DNA of 64,000 nucleotides from Mytilisepta virgata (taxonomy: Eukaryota > Mollusca > Bivalvia > Mytilida > Mytilidae). The stretch's first letter is position 1; each line of letters opens with the position of its first letter. The notes under the pieces were generated by a model, which was not told where the DNA came from, searched no databases, and saw nothing but the letters and a program-made list of their open reading frames with translations. Below, piece by piece: positions 45,501 through 54,633 of this stretch. The stretch is taken from the NCBI GenBank assembly GCA_028015205.1, contig JAPWFG010000024.1, positions 1,736,001-1,800,000 of the forward strand, given 5' to 3'. The position numbers were made by a program, and so were the translations under genes.

Positions 45501-48500
45501 CAAGTTATTTCCCCTACTTTACATACTTCCGGCGAACGAAACCTTTTTACATAGTACAATATGGCTGCCCCCATTAAACTTTTATAAATGACCCAAATGT
45601 AGAAAATGCATATGCTCCGATAGCGCTCGCTACGCTCGCAATAAACTGTAATTATAAGAATTAAATGCATCATTTTGGTAGTTTTATGGGGTTGCAACAG
45701 CCCCTACTTAATTAAATGCAATATACTAATAAATCATTTACTCATCATCTGGAAAACTTTATGCATGCCTGAAAGTCTTTTAATTCCAGAAAGTATTTTC
45801 CGAATTCTTCCATATTCAAAGTTGACAAACAAAGGCTAAATATCGGGTGAAAAAGGTGCTCTGCTTCTTTTTTAATACAAAATTTCTGTTTTTCAAAGAC
45901 ATGTTTTATAAATAAATCAGTGGGAAAATCATAGCTACATTAATACACAACTTTTGTGTGAAATCTCAATTTTCTTTGATAAAGCGTAAAAAGTGAATCA
46001 AATGATTGAAAAATGGGGGGAAGGGGCGGTGTCGCACTCAACAACAACAAAAATAAACTACAGAATACAAACCTTATAGACAAATATAATCCTAAAGTTG
46101 TTAGATTTTCGAATACCTTCCTATATTTTAAGTTTAAATACTCAGTTACGACAGAGCCCGGCTCCTGACAGAAAAGTTGCTCAGATAGGGGTATGTTGCT
46201 CCTAAGTTGGAGTCATCCTTATTAAAGTTTTATGGACGTCATCATGACTTGGTTGACAGGTATGAAAAACCTTTTCCCAAATGTAAATGGACCTGTTCCA
46301 TTGATGTTATCCCTTCCTCGTACCGGATTTGACATGGGCAGCATGGCGAGTGTCCTGCAGGAAGCAGAGACTGCTTATTCTTCCGGGGCACTTGAAACTA
46401 CCCCTGGTTTTTTGGTGGGGTCCATGTTGTTCATATGTTTTTAGTTTTTAATTGTAGTGCATGTATTGTTTTTGTCTCGTTTTTGTTGTTCTTCGGAGTT
46501 TGTCAGTTGTTTCGATTTTTCCCTCCTTCGAATATCCTTTTGGTATTTCTTGACTTTACTTACGAAGTTCTAGTGACAAGATTCTCTAATATCTGATATT
46601 TTGAGAGAAACTTAAGACGAATACAAAAATCCAACAAAAAATATTGTTTTGAAACAACTGATGTAACCACTGATCAGTTGCTGTCGTTCAGTTTTGTGAC
46701 GGAATGTGTGTAAAACTATTTGGAACTTTCTGAACTGAAAGGGTCGGAATGTTAATACTTTCAACGGATGATGATTCTTTGAAAATGTGTGGCAAAATAT
46801 GAAATATGCAAGAAAAAGCTGCAGCAAGTGGATCGACTCTCAGCCATCTTAATATGTATATCAAATAAGTGACTATGATGGATTTTATGCCGTTTTGAGT
46901 GAATCACGTATTGGTTGAAAACCGGGATTACATAAACCAGTCGTGTTATTCAACTCTTCTTCGAGCTACATTGTATTCGCGAAATAAAGATTTCGAAATA
47001 ACAATCCAAAGATACTTATATTAGATATAGTAAATTTATGCTATGCTGTATACGACGCATTTCAAGGAGTTACCTCTCATCAGCAGCATTAAAACCGAAA
47101 CATTTGGAAGACCAAAAACCAAATTTATATTAAGCAAGAAGTACTCAACCAAAAATACCGAAATAGGAAGCCAAATTTCAGCTAAGGAGATCTACCATGT
47201 GCAATACAAGGAATGAACCCTTAGTATTTCTATTAATTTTGAATTTTGCTAAATACTGGTAATTTCTGTAACAAATCAATGAAAATCATGTCAGACAAGT
47301 CTGACGACTGGGTTGGCGAATACCCTCGGGGACCTAGGGTCCACCAGCAGAGGCATCATCCCAGGAGTTTCAAAATAACAATCCAAAGATACTTATATTA
47401 GATATAGTAAATTTATACTATGCTGTATACGACGCATTTCAAGGAGTTACCTCTCATCAGCAGCATTAAAACCGAAACATTATTCATTTAGTTGTAAATC
47501 ATTCTACTTCAGATGATGATGATAAACTAAATTTACGACAGAATGAACACGGCTATACAGTTAAAATTCTCTCTAAAGAACACATAATAATTTCTGAATT
47601 TACAGAAGAAATACTTGCATTTTTATTGAGAATATTGTGTTAGTTTTTGGTCAAAATCTTTAAATACTAAGTCTTTTATTTTCTATAATATATGGAAGTG
47701 AGACTTTACAAATTGGTCATTTTACGTTATGTCTATGTAAATGTCCAGCCAAAATTGATTTCTAATGTTTAATGCTTAGGACAAATATATCTAAGCAGCA
47801 AAATGCGAGAAAATAAGGATGGTGACCTCCATTTTTATATCATATTTAAATGAAACGTAATAGTAGCGGCATGCATATAAAATATTTTGCAAATCTAAAC
47901 ATAGTCGATTTGGTATCGTCCCACCTTAAGACAGACACTCATTAAAAAAAAAGTATAATAAATGGCGTGAAAGGTAACTTTCAACATGTGATTAAGACAT
48001 AATTCATTGAGATTAAAGAATTGAAGTAATTTACACATGAGGGGGGCCTTTATAGTTGGATATTCTATACCAGCGATAGCGACGTATAAAATACTAATAT
48101 AAAGGCCCAGCTCATGTGTAAATTACTTCAACTATATAATCCCCATGAATTATTTTTATTCTAATAGGACAAAGATGCTAATTTTGCTCATTTGAGATGT
48201 CCTGTATGTATCTGACATTGGTGTGGCCGTTCTAATTCTCTTCCTCAAGATTGAAGATGGCGCAGCCTACTTAAATCTGTATTGCAGTGTACAACATTGT
48301 CATAAGTGTTGTTGTACAAAACTGTTCTGATCATATCGCATAATTTCTTTTCGTGTGATAAAAAGATGTTTTTTCTTATTAAAGTTCACACAATTAGGGT
48401 TTCCATAAAATCCTCAATACGCATGTGCTAAAAGTGGGCAAAAAGCTTACCAGTGTTTAATGATATCAAGCTAAGATTGATGGCAATATTATTTTAGCCA

Positions 48501-51329
48501 TGGGCCAAAATGGATTTTCAACTTGACTCTTTTTTGCTGACTGTACCTTGGATTGTGATGTTACACTTTCGACTGTCACGCAGTTTCGCGCGAGTTCATA
48601 ATTTTTGTATTTAGAGCATGGGCAATTTCGAAAGCGAAAGCAGCCCCAATATGACAATACACGTATGAAAGGTAAAAGTCAAAATTTTCATATGTTCTGA
48701 TTTGTTCTAAATGTAAAACGTTTTATGACAGAGAAACAAAGAATGAATTTAAAACGGACATAACGCTCCATAGACACGAAACCAATAATGAAGATTTAAA
48801 AATTATGAGGAAACTGGACGCTTTTGGAAATATTCTTGTAGAAAATTTAAAGTTTTATCTTGTGTTTTTTTGTTAAAAGACAAAATAATTTTCCCCGGAA
48901 GCAAAAATAAGAAATGTTAATAAACATTCTCGAGTCGACATTAAATGATAATTAAATAAGATATCTTTCATTGAGTTGCGGAATAGGGGCATTTAAAATG
49001 TTTTGGAATGGTAGTCTCCATTTTCTATTACTATAATTTCTTTGTTAACGTCGTTTAATTGTTAACGTCAAAGCATTACCAGGATATTAAGGATAAATAA
49101 CATACTGTGCATGAAGATATCTATGTAAAGAGTTAAATCGCTAGTATATGTATTAAATGAATTCGAGGGGCTTTCTTTAAAAGATTTTGGCATTCTCCAA
49201 ACACGTTACCTACTGTGGTCCGTATTATGACCTGACAATCCCCAACGAGCGGGTCTACCCTATCAACCACCTATGACGCGCTAGACATATCTGTGAGTTG
49301 AGCTAACGTGATCCATCACAGATGCCTAGGACTTTATAATTTTTTTTATAATACTGTTTATATATTTCTATTTTTCAGTATTTAAGGAATACATTCCCCT
49401 GAAAAAAACATGGAGCGACGTACAGGTATAGTATTGTCTGTAGAGATTTGACAAAAGATTTATAAACTTCCGCATTCGTAATAAAAACAGAAACTTCTGA
49501 AATAAGAATTTTTCAATCTGTGAAGGCATGAAAATAGGTTGTGGGCCAGTTATTTTGTGTGGGTGTGTGGTTATCTTCTTAAATGATGTCAATTCTAGAC
49601 ATTACATGTTACCACAGCAAGGATAGATCACATTATATATGGTTCATGTTATACATCTTGCAATTTAATGAAAATATTATTCAAAAAAATAACACTGCCA
49701 GTTTTGCTGGCTAGAAAAGATTGAGGTAAATTGTATGAGCACAGCGACAGTACACGCCCTAACAACATGCAACAAAGTTACTTAAAAAACATTTAATTGT
49801 CATATTTACATCAGAACTGCTATGCTCGATATATTTTTCTTTTCAGTCTGAAATTCAGACAGAGAATGTCGAAATAGTTCGTACAAACGCAAATTTCGCA
49901 AACTTTGCGGATTACAGTGTTTGTTGGAGTCCCGGACTGAAAACTTACAACATCTTAAGAAACAGACAACAAATATTTAAAGTGTTTCTTGTTGTGAAAG
50001 AATTAAAATACACTTGTCTAAGACTACATTTGTGGGATATATGCTACATAATACCAACTGAATACTTACTAATATTGATAAAATAAACTGCTAATAAGTT
50101 CAATATGCTAACAATATTGACAAACTTTAAGTGACAATAGAGACTCCAAATTGGAAAAAGTCTCAAGGCAAAGTCTTACAAAATAAAACTTAAAATGTAG
50201 GACATGTGTTGAATTGCAACAATTTGCAGGATTAAACATTATATTATTCGATTATTTTTACACTTTTTACAATGTACATGTACATGTAGGATATTTAAAG
50301 AATCTATGGATCAAGAAAATGTTTAATGCAGCACGTAATTAATTGCAGTCTTTTATAAATTCCTGTCTGTTATTCTTTTGTAGACGTATTGCATTAACTG
50401 GGGTGGAAGGTTAGCTACAGTCTCTACATCTTCAGAGAACGAGTTTATGATTAACTTGACTGACCGTAGGTACATTTTTAATTGTAACATCATGTTGCTG
50501 TAGAGTTTTCATATTCAGACATGTGTTTCCAGTTTGTATTTTAAGTGGAATCTTCTAATGAAGTTATTTTCCAGAATTCTATTATACTAGAAGGTACATT
50601 CTATCTCAAAACAGTTGAAACGAAGAAATGAAATTGTTACATCAGATGGCCGAATAAAATATAATGTCATTAACTATAGGCCATGACGACAGATAAAAAT
50701 ACTTTTAAAGCTAATTGCACCAAAACAATATACTTTCATTTTCTACTATTTTTTTGCAGTACAAGAATATGCGTTATAGACATACAAAACCGTATTATCT
50801 TGGATATTCAGAACCTGTTTAATCACTTCTTGCCAAAACAAATCTTTCCGGTTGCCTTACCTTAACGTTTGAAGCTTCGAATTACTCAAAATAATACATG
50901 TGTCTATTTTTCATATTTTACATAAATAGTAGGGATCAGAGGTTTGATATGTTTCAACGGAAAATTCTTTTCATGGTTTATGGTTTGATCTTTACGTTTC
51001 ATTTCTACAGCTAATACTCAAAGAAAGACATTCTCTCATTTCACCTCTTGACTTTTCGCTTCTAGATAGTTTGATAAAACGAATAATATTTTTACACTAA
51101 AGGTAATCAAAAAGTCTGGATTGGAGGAACCGATATAAAACATGAGGGAACATGGATCTGGAGCAATTCACAACAGGAGATGTCGAGAGTTTTCTGGGTT
51201 TCTGACACGAATCAGCCAGACAACAACAACAACCAGGATTGTTTAGCTTATCACAGATTTGGGGGAAATGTGCATTCGTGGGATGATGCCCATTGTTATA
51301 AGGCATATACTTTTATTTGTGAAAAATAG
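36290..51329 (+). CDS. Lectin B: secreted PAN-like plus C-type lectin protein, 219 aa, four coding exons
   Basis: The exons are 36290..36593, 49379..49425, 50384..50465 and 51103..51329, of 304, 47, 82 and 227 nt, identical in length and phase to lectin A. The protein has a signal peptide (1 to about 22), six Cys in a PAN-like module (GCASLC, RNCCAASYD, KCFVHD, YC) and a CTLD with YC120, GGRLA, VWIGG, TWIW, QPD (182-184), QDC191, W204-D-D-A-H-C209 and FIC217. QPD is the galactose-type triplet of classical C-type lectins. Calcium and sugar binding are plausible but inferred. Intron 1 is 12.8 kb and full of duplicated DNA. The promoter region directly abuts a Tc1-like element. A possible poly-A signal lies at 51505..51510. 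Confidence 0.87.
36990..37890. repeat. Diverged copy of the 57026..58508 element family
   Basis: Block order at 37060..37560 (TTGTGTGTTCACGCA, ACAATACGAAATAGACAGAA, AATACTTGCATTTGTAATAA, TTCAAAGAGGGCAAATCCTA) matches 57120..57545. The end near 37800..37830 has CCAATTGGGGTATCATATTC, like the right terminus at 58440..58508. It lies in lectin B intron 1. Confidence 0.65.
38040..40120. repeat. Segmental duplication S, copy 1 (about 2 kb, lectin B intron 1)
   Basis: Ordered blocks shared with copy 2 include AATTCGGCATAA, CAGTGGTTTTAATA-like, GTATAAATATTTGATC, CGATGAGCAGGTATACTTTT, GCAACAAGAGAATAAATATT, AGCAGATATCACAATAATTT and CTAGCAGTAACATACCAAGG. Similarity is moderate, so the duplication is not recent. 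Confidence 0.8.
40180..42200. repeat. Segmental duplication S, copy 2
   Basis: Head-to-tail copy of 38040..40120 with the same order of blocks. It differs by gaining a family D repeat fragment (41175..41295) and a short internal duplication of GCAACAAGAGAATAAATATT-like sequence near 40865..40935. Confidence 0.8.
41175..41295 (+). repeat. Dispersed repeat family D, copy 3 (3' fragment)
   Basis: TTTTTAATTGTAGTGCTTGT, TCTTTGTTCTCCGGAATTTG and CCCTCCTTCGAATATCCCTA match the ends of the copies at 7165 and 46230. Confidence 0.75.
42096..42302 (-). CDS. Unrecognised coding-like fragment, 68 codons
   Basis: A stop-to-stop minus-strand frame encodes a well-composed sequence including KHWQFKFPLETESDI, RFCGKVKAMSDEVSIPEGK and TFSLKGEKFSFGKTIRDD. 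The mix of charged, aromatic and Gly residues is much more protein-like than neighbouring frames. No start Met is near its beginning and no family is recognised. It sits at the end of duplication copy 2 in lectin B intron 1. A degraded counterpart is suggested at the end of copy 1 (about 40130..40200). Confidence 0.4.
   Translation of the reverse strand, partial: KYNKTTQNLKHWQFKFPLETESDIRFCGKVKAMSDEVSIPEGKTFSLKGEKFSFGKTIRDDDLKIYTK
42855..42985 (+). repeat. 378-bp repeat family Q, partial copy
   Basis: AATAACAATCCAAAGATACT, CTGTATACGACGCATTTCAA and CATCAGCAGCATTAAAACCG are near-identical to the copies at 46995..47480 and, inverted, at 62806..63515. Confidence 0.85.
43550..44200 (-). repeat. 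Segmental duplication S, inverted partial third copy
   Basis: Read in reverse it contains counterparts of GTGGCTTAAATGTTATAT, GCAACAAGAGAATAAATATT and CGATGAGCAGGTATAC-like blocks found in copies 1 and 2. A hairpin-like end (TTGACATA at about 44086 and TATGTCAA at about 44191) closes it. It lies in lectin B intron 1. Confidence 0.65.
44520..44765 (-). repeat. Dispersed repeat family D, copy 4 (diverged, inverted)
   Basis: The reverse complement reads GGTTACCCTTCCGGAGCACC, GGTTCACTCCTGGTTTTTAT and TTGTTCATTGTTTTTTAG, the wording of an abundant bivalve repeat. It aligns to CTTCCGGGGCACTTGAAACT and the following sequence at 46380. Confidence 0.7.
45425..45650 (-). repeat. Dispersed repeat family R, copy 2 (inverted relative to 16855..17105)
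   Basis: GGGCCAATGATGCGAGCA, TTTGAAGCAAGTTATTTCCC and GATAGCGCTCGCTACGCTCG mirror the copy in lectin A intron 2. It lies in lectin B intron 1. Confidence 0.65.
45651..46229. other. Lectin B intron 1; nothing recognised
   Basis: No coding frame or repeat arms stand out. Confidence 0.5.
46230..46565 (+). repeat. Dispersed repeat family D, copy 2 (fullest copy)
   Basis: It includes CATGACTTGGTTGACAGG, CCTGTTCCATTGATGTTATC, GGATTTGACATGGGCAGCAT, CTTCCGGGGCACTTGAAACT and CCCTCCTTCGAATATCCTTT. The open frame of 70 codons is not conserved among copies. Confidence 0.8.
46990..47480 (+). repeat. 378-bp repeat family Q, about 1.3 tandem copies
   Basis: AATAACAATCCAAAGATACT occurs at about 46997 and 47374, a 377-bp step. 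The unit includes AAGAAGTACTCAACCAAAAA, GTCTGACGACTGGGTTGGCG and GACCTAGGGTCCACCAGCAG. The same unit occurs inverted and in tandem at 62806..63515. Confidence 0.88.
47481..48000. other. Lectin B intron 1; nothing recognised
   Basis: Non-coding AT-rich sequence. Confidence 0.5.
48001..48151. repeat. Foldback element, arms about 55 bp
   Basis: The left arm AATTCATTGAGATTAAAGAA continues with TTGAAGTAATTTACACATGA and GGCCTTTAT. The right arm mirrors it as ATAAAGGCC, CTCATGTGTAAATTACTTCA and CCCCATGAATT. It lies in lectin B intron 1. Confidence 0.85.
48152..49378. other. End of lectin B intron 1; no exon or repeat assigned
   Basis: A GC-richer patch at about 49190..49320 looks SINE-like (CCAACGAGCGGGTCTACCCT), but I could not find clear pol III boxes. 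Confidence 0.4.
49379..49425 (+). CDS. Lectin B exon 2: start of the CTLD
   Basis: A 47-nt micro-exon between TTTTTCAG|TA and GTACAG|GTATAG. It encodes (L)FKEYIPLKKTWSDVQ, phase 1 in and phase 0 out. Same length as exon 2 of lectin A. Confidence 0.88.
49847..50086 (+). CDS. Possible alternative terminal exon of lectin B (79 codons)
   Basis: A strong acceptor, ATATTTTTCTTTTCAG, is followed by a frame open for 79 codons to TAA at 50084..50086. Because exon 2 ends in phase 0, splicing exon 2 to 49847 would read straight into SEIQTENVEIVRTNANF and on to the stop, replacing the rest of the CTLD. No good internal donor was seen, and nothing like it was found in lectin A intron 2. It could equally be a decayed exon or chance. 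Confidence 0.35.
   Translation, partial: SEIQTENVEIVRTNANFANFADYSVCWSPGLKTYNILRNRQQIFKVFLVVKELKYTCLRLHLWDICYIIPTEYLLILIK
50384..50465 (+). CDS. Lectin B exon 3: CTLD core
   Basis: The exon lies between CTTTTGTAG|ACG and TGACC|GTAGGT (82 nt). It encodes TYCINWGGRLATVSTSSENE and FMINLTD, matching lectin A exon 3 at nearly every position. Confidence 0.9.
51103..51329 (+). CDS. Lectin B exon 4: CTLD sugar-binding half and stop
   Basis: The acceptor is CACTAAAG|GT and the stop is TAG at 51327..51329. It encodes NQKVWIGGTDIKHEGTWIW, QPD (182-184), NNNNQDC191, W204-D-D-A-H-C209 and FIC217. QPD favours galactose-type ligands in characterised family members; this is inference here. Confidence 0.93.
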
Positions 51330-52711
51330 ATAATTCAAGAAAAGAGAGAAATTAAGAAAGACATGCCATGAAATAACAAATGATTGACATTGCATTTTCC
51401 TGGCGCTTTTACAAATGTTAGTGATAAGAAAAAACACTTTTAATTCAATATTTTTAATTGTTTGATTACTTGACATCTATATTTAATATTTGCTAAATCT
51501 TTAAAATAAACTTTAGCCGAAAAATTACAACATAACATTCATTTTAAATTGAAACTTCTGATAACTCGAATATGTTTTCGACTTACAGAGGTTCGACTGT
51601 ATATTGTATCTATCTCTCTAAAATTGAAGCTTGGGATATCAGTTCTTCGCGTACAGCTTTCCCGATATTATCTGGACGCACTTTGTCGAGAATATATTCA
51701 GAATATTTTTTTTAAACCAGTGTGACTTTTTACTTTACTTATTTGTTTAATAAAGCCTGTCAAATGCTTGCTTTCAAATTGTTGATTTTTTTTGTAAATA
51801 ACCTAATCACAAAGGCGTGTTACTGACTAATTGTTGAAAAAATACATATTTTCTTTTCAAAAGTTTGAACCTTATTCAGATCAATCATAAAGTAGATATC
51901 TGATAATTTTGTTTTATTAAAATTTGATAAATCGTAGACTTTCTGATCAGGAAAGTAGTTTCTGAATTGGCAATATATATATGTTATATATGCATGAATA
52001 TAATGTTGTACTTATAACTGTAAGTCTTGAATGTTTTTGAACCCAAAGTTTTTGATTATAAAGCTTGTTTCTTAACATCCAATTATTTAGATTATTATAT
52101 AAGCTAAAGCTTCTATCTCAATTCTAAATTTTTGAAGATTATTATAAAGCTCATACATGTATCTAACACATTGTTCTATTGCTATAGTTTTAAATAGGGA
52201 ATGCTCTTTCGGTGCTTCGTAAACCAAGAATAAATAAACTACATAGAACGTCTACTCAATCGTTTTTGTTTATGATATTTTAAGGGTTTTAGCGAACACA
52301 AATATGATACATTTGTACTTTCAAGTTTTATCATTTTAACATTGTTTGGCATATTCGTTCATATTGATTTATTTCGAGTTGACATAAATCTGTGTTCAGC
52401 ATGAATTACTTCTCGATGTACGATGTTTGATCCTAATGCTGGCCCTATGTGATATATATTTGGATACGGTGTGCCATCCTTCTACTCTAGCAAAAGTCAA
52501 GAATTGAAAGAAAAAATATAGGCAATAAAAGGTTACACAATTAGAGGATAAAGAATTTCATAAATATTGTTTTTAATAATTAATGAAAATGGCGTGAATA
52601 AACTTGAATAGCTGGAATTATTGTTATATTTAAAATTGTTTATTGGATTAAAAACAAAATAAGTAAAATCTGTTTAATAGTAGACATAAATTTGATGCAC
52701 TTGTTATATAG
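51330..52711. other. Lectin B 3' UTR and intergenic spacer
   Basis: An AATAAA at 51505..51510, 176 bp after the stop, is a candidate poly-A signal. The rest is AT-rich without ORF or repeat arms. Confidence 0.45.
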
Positions 52712-52905
52712 AATATGTTCACATTGTCTCGGAAAATAAAATTTATTCGGATAATGTAGAAATGCGAGGCTTGCCGAGCTTTTCTCACTTGTTTTGTGTC
52801 AAGTTCGAATAAATTGTATATTAAGAGACAATGTACAAATATTCTGTCAGTTATCCTGCAACATAAAATCTATCAAAAATAGCTGGAAAACAGTGAATTT
52901 TTGCA
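52712..52905. repeat. Hairpin element family K, copy 2 (inverted relative to 15887..16060)
   Basis: Arms CACATTGTCTCGG and GAGACAATGTAC enclose AATTTATTCGGATAATG and GTTCGAATAAATTG. The flank CCTGCAACATAAAATCTATC plus AATAGCTGGAAAACAGTGAA matches copy 1 in reverse. Confidence 0.75.
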
Positions 52906-53691
52906 TTGGACCGAGCAACGTCAAAAGACCACAAAACCGTCGCATTTCACTACGTCGTAAGTAAAAATTCCAAGGTTTTGTACTATGACTTTACAGAAAA
53001 GGTGATATATAGTCGCTGACTGTGTCAAGCCTCTATAAAATTAGTTTTACGTGATCGAGACAATATTCTGATTAATTTTCTTTTCATTGTATCTAAAAAT
53101 CAAGTAAATTAAACTCATAAAACTGTTTTCTGCATTAATTCATGTTCTATAGTTTATTTTTGTTAACATGTTACCTATGAATATTATTTTATGTCATTTA
53201 TTGTGGTCCATTATGGAGTCTACATCCATATTATTATTACATACAAATACACATTTTAGCGGATAAATCAAACCACCTTAAGCAATATCGTTTATCTCCC
53301 TTACCTTATGTACATCACATTATCAGTGAATGTAAACTTTTAATATTAACATAAAATTAATAATTATAGATTAATTTTAATTTATTTATTATTTTATAAC
53401 CGAGATGGAGATGTTAGTTACCCTCGAATCTATGAGCTTGAGAAAACCTCTCGACTTGTAACAATCAAAAAATATGTTATCTAATTCTATTGTTATTGAA
53501 AATTAGTTTTGAAAATTAAATTTTAATACAAAATAAATGTTGTTTCTCACAGGAGGATTGATCTATTGAAAACATCTTTTTTATCTGAAAAGGTCCATTG
53601 TTGTTTTGGCTAAATCTTGATCTCTTTTTTAATTTCTGGAATTTCATACAAAATCAAGACCAATACCAAATATGTTTCCTTGCTATGTACA
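52906..53691. other. Nothing recognised
   Basis: AT-rich intergenic DNA. Confidence 0.5.
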
Positions 53692-53850
53692 TATTATCAG
53701 GTTTTCTGCAAACGTATATCGTAAAATATCAGGCGCGAGACACAATGTGAAGCTTTTTCGGCGAGTGAGCGTAGCGAACGAGCTAAAAAGCTTCATATTG
53801 TGTAGAGCGGCTTATATTTTACAATATTTGTTTGAAGAAAACTTGATAAT
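53692..53850. repeat. Foldback element family H, copy 2
   Basis: The arms ATTATCAGGTTTTCTGCAAA and TTTGAAGAAAACTTGATAAT have an inner GTAAAATATCAGGCGCGAGA against the TTATATTTTAC side. The loop GGCGAGTGAGCGTAGCGAAC is like the loop of the copy at 9931..10089. Same size (159 bp). Confidence 0.8.
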
Positions 53851-53934
53851 AAATTTATCGTATTGTTAACTAGCAATCTTAATGAAATTTCTTACTTTTC
53901 AATGGCCATCTGCCTATAACCGGATGTTTTCCTG

Positions 53935-54050
53935 ATATATTCGGGTCAACGTTGGGTCAAACATTATGACGTCGCTGATATATTCGGGTCAGCTCATATT
54001 AGGGTCGGGTCAACTCTTTACAACGTCACAGTGCCGAAATAAGGGAAATT
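53935..54050 (+). promoter_or_regulatory. Cluster of GGGTCA repeats and CRE-like sites (speculative)
   Basis: GGGTCA occurs five times within about 80 bp (in TCGGGTCAAC, TTGGGTCAAA, TCGGGTCAGC and TCGGGTCAAC contexts, with one overlapping AGGGTCGGGTCA). TGACGTC and AACGTCAC are interspersed. GGGTCA resembles a nuclear-receptor half-site and TGACGTC a CRE. The pattern could also be a simple degenerate tandem repeat of GATATATTCGGGTCAA. It lies about 400 bp beyond the 3' end of the claudin-like gene. Confidence 0.3.
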
Positions 54051-54451
54051 GTGAAGGCCTCAGCAGGTCGATATAGGCATGGGGAAATACGATAATAATC
54101 AAGGCGAGTTAGGTCCAGATCATAAAAGTTAAGAATTAATTATGAAAGGATTCACTTTACGGTGCAGAAATACCTAAATGGCCGTTTAACATCAAAAGTG
54201 GGTTACTAGCAATCACTCTAGAATGGTCTTTCATATCTTGTCAAAATGGACAAATTGTTTTGACTGGCAGAAGCAAAAAATGAACAAACATTTGAGATTC
54301 GTTGAGACACTAAACTCATGTATATCATATTAAACTTGTTATCAGGCAATTTATATATATATATAGAAATATTTTTACAGCATAATATAAAAGTGGATAT
54401 ACGATTACTTGTCAGTAATAATTCCTAATTTGATATTCAGTCTGCTGGGGT

Positions 54452-54633
54452 CTAGTTTTGTTTTGAGAAAAAAAATAACACAATAAAACATATTCCTGCA
54501 GATATCAGTATCAGTACTCCCCCTAATGTGTAGGTAAACAATCCCCACGGGAAATAAACTGTGTATGATGAGTCATCTGATAACAAATGCTGGTATCTTG
54601 CTTCAGAGCCACATAACTGTATCACGAACGTGC
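54452..54633 (-). CDS. Claudin-like gene, last exon (unit 2 TM4)
   Basis: The acceptor is AATTATTGTAG|GC and the stop is TAG at 54452..54454. It encodes TFVIQLCGSEARYQHLLSDD, YFPWGLF and a hydrophobic TM (TLGGVLILISAGICFIVLFF) with a short tail SKQN. Confidence 0.78.

Noticed and set aside
49190..49320. Possible SINE in lectin B intron 1
   Set aside because: GC-rich and tRNA-like in tone, but neither pol III box could be identified with confidence.
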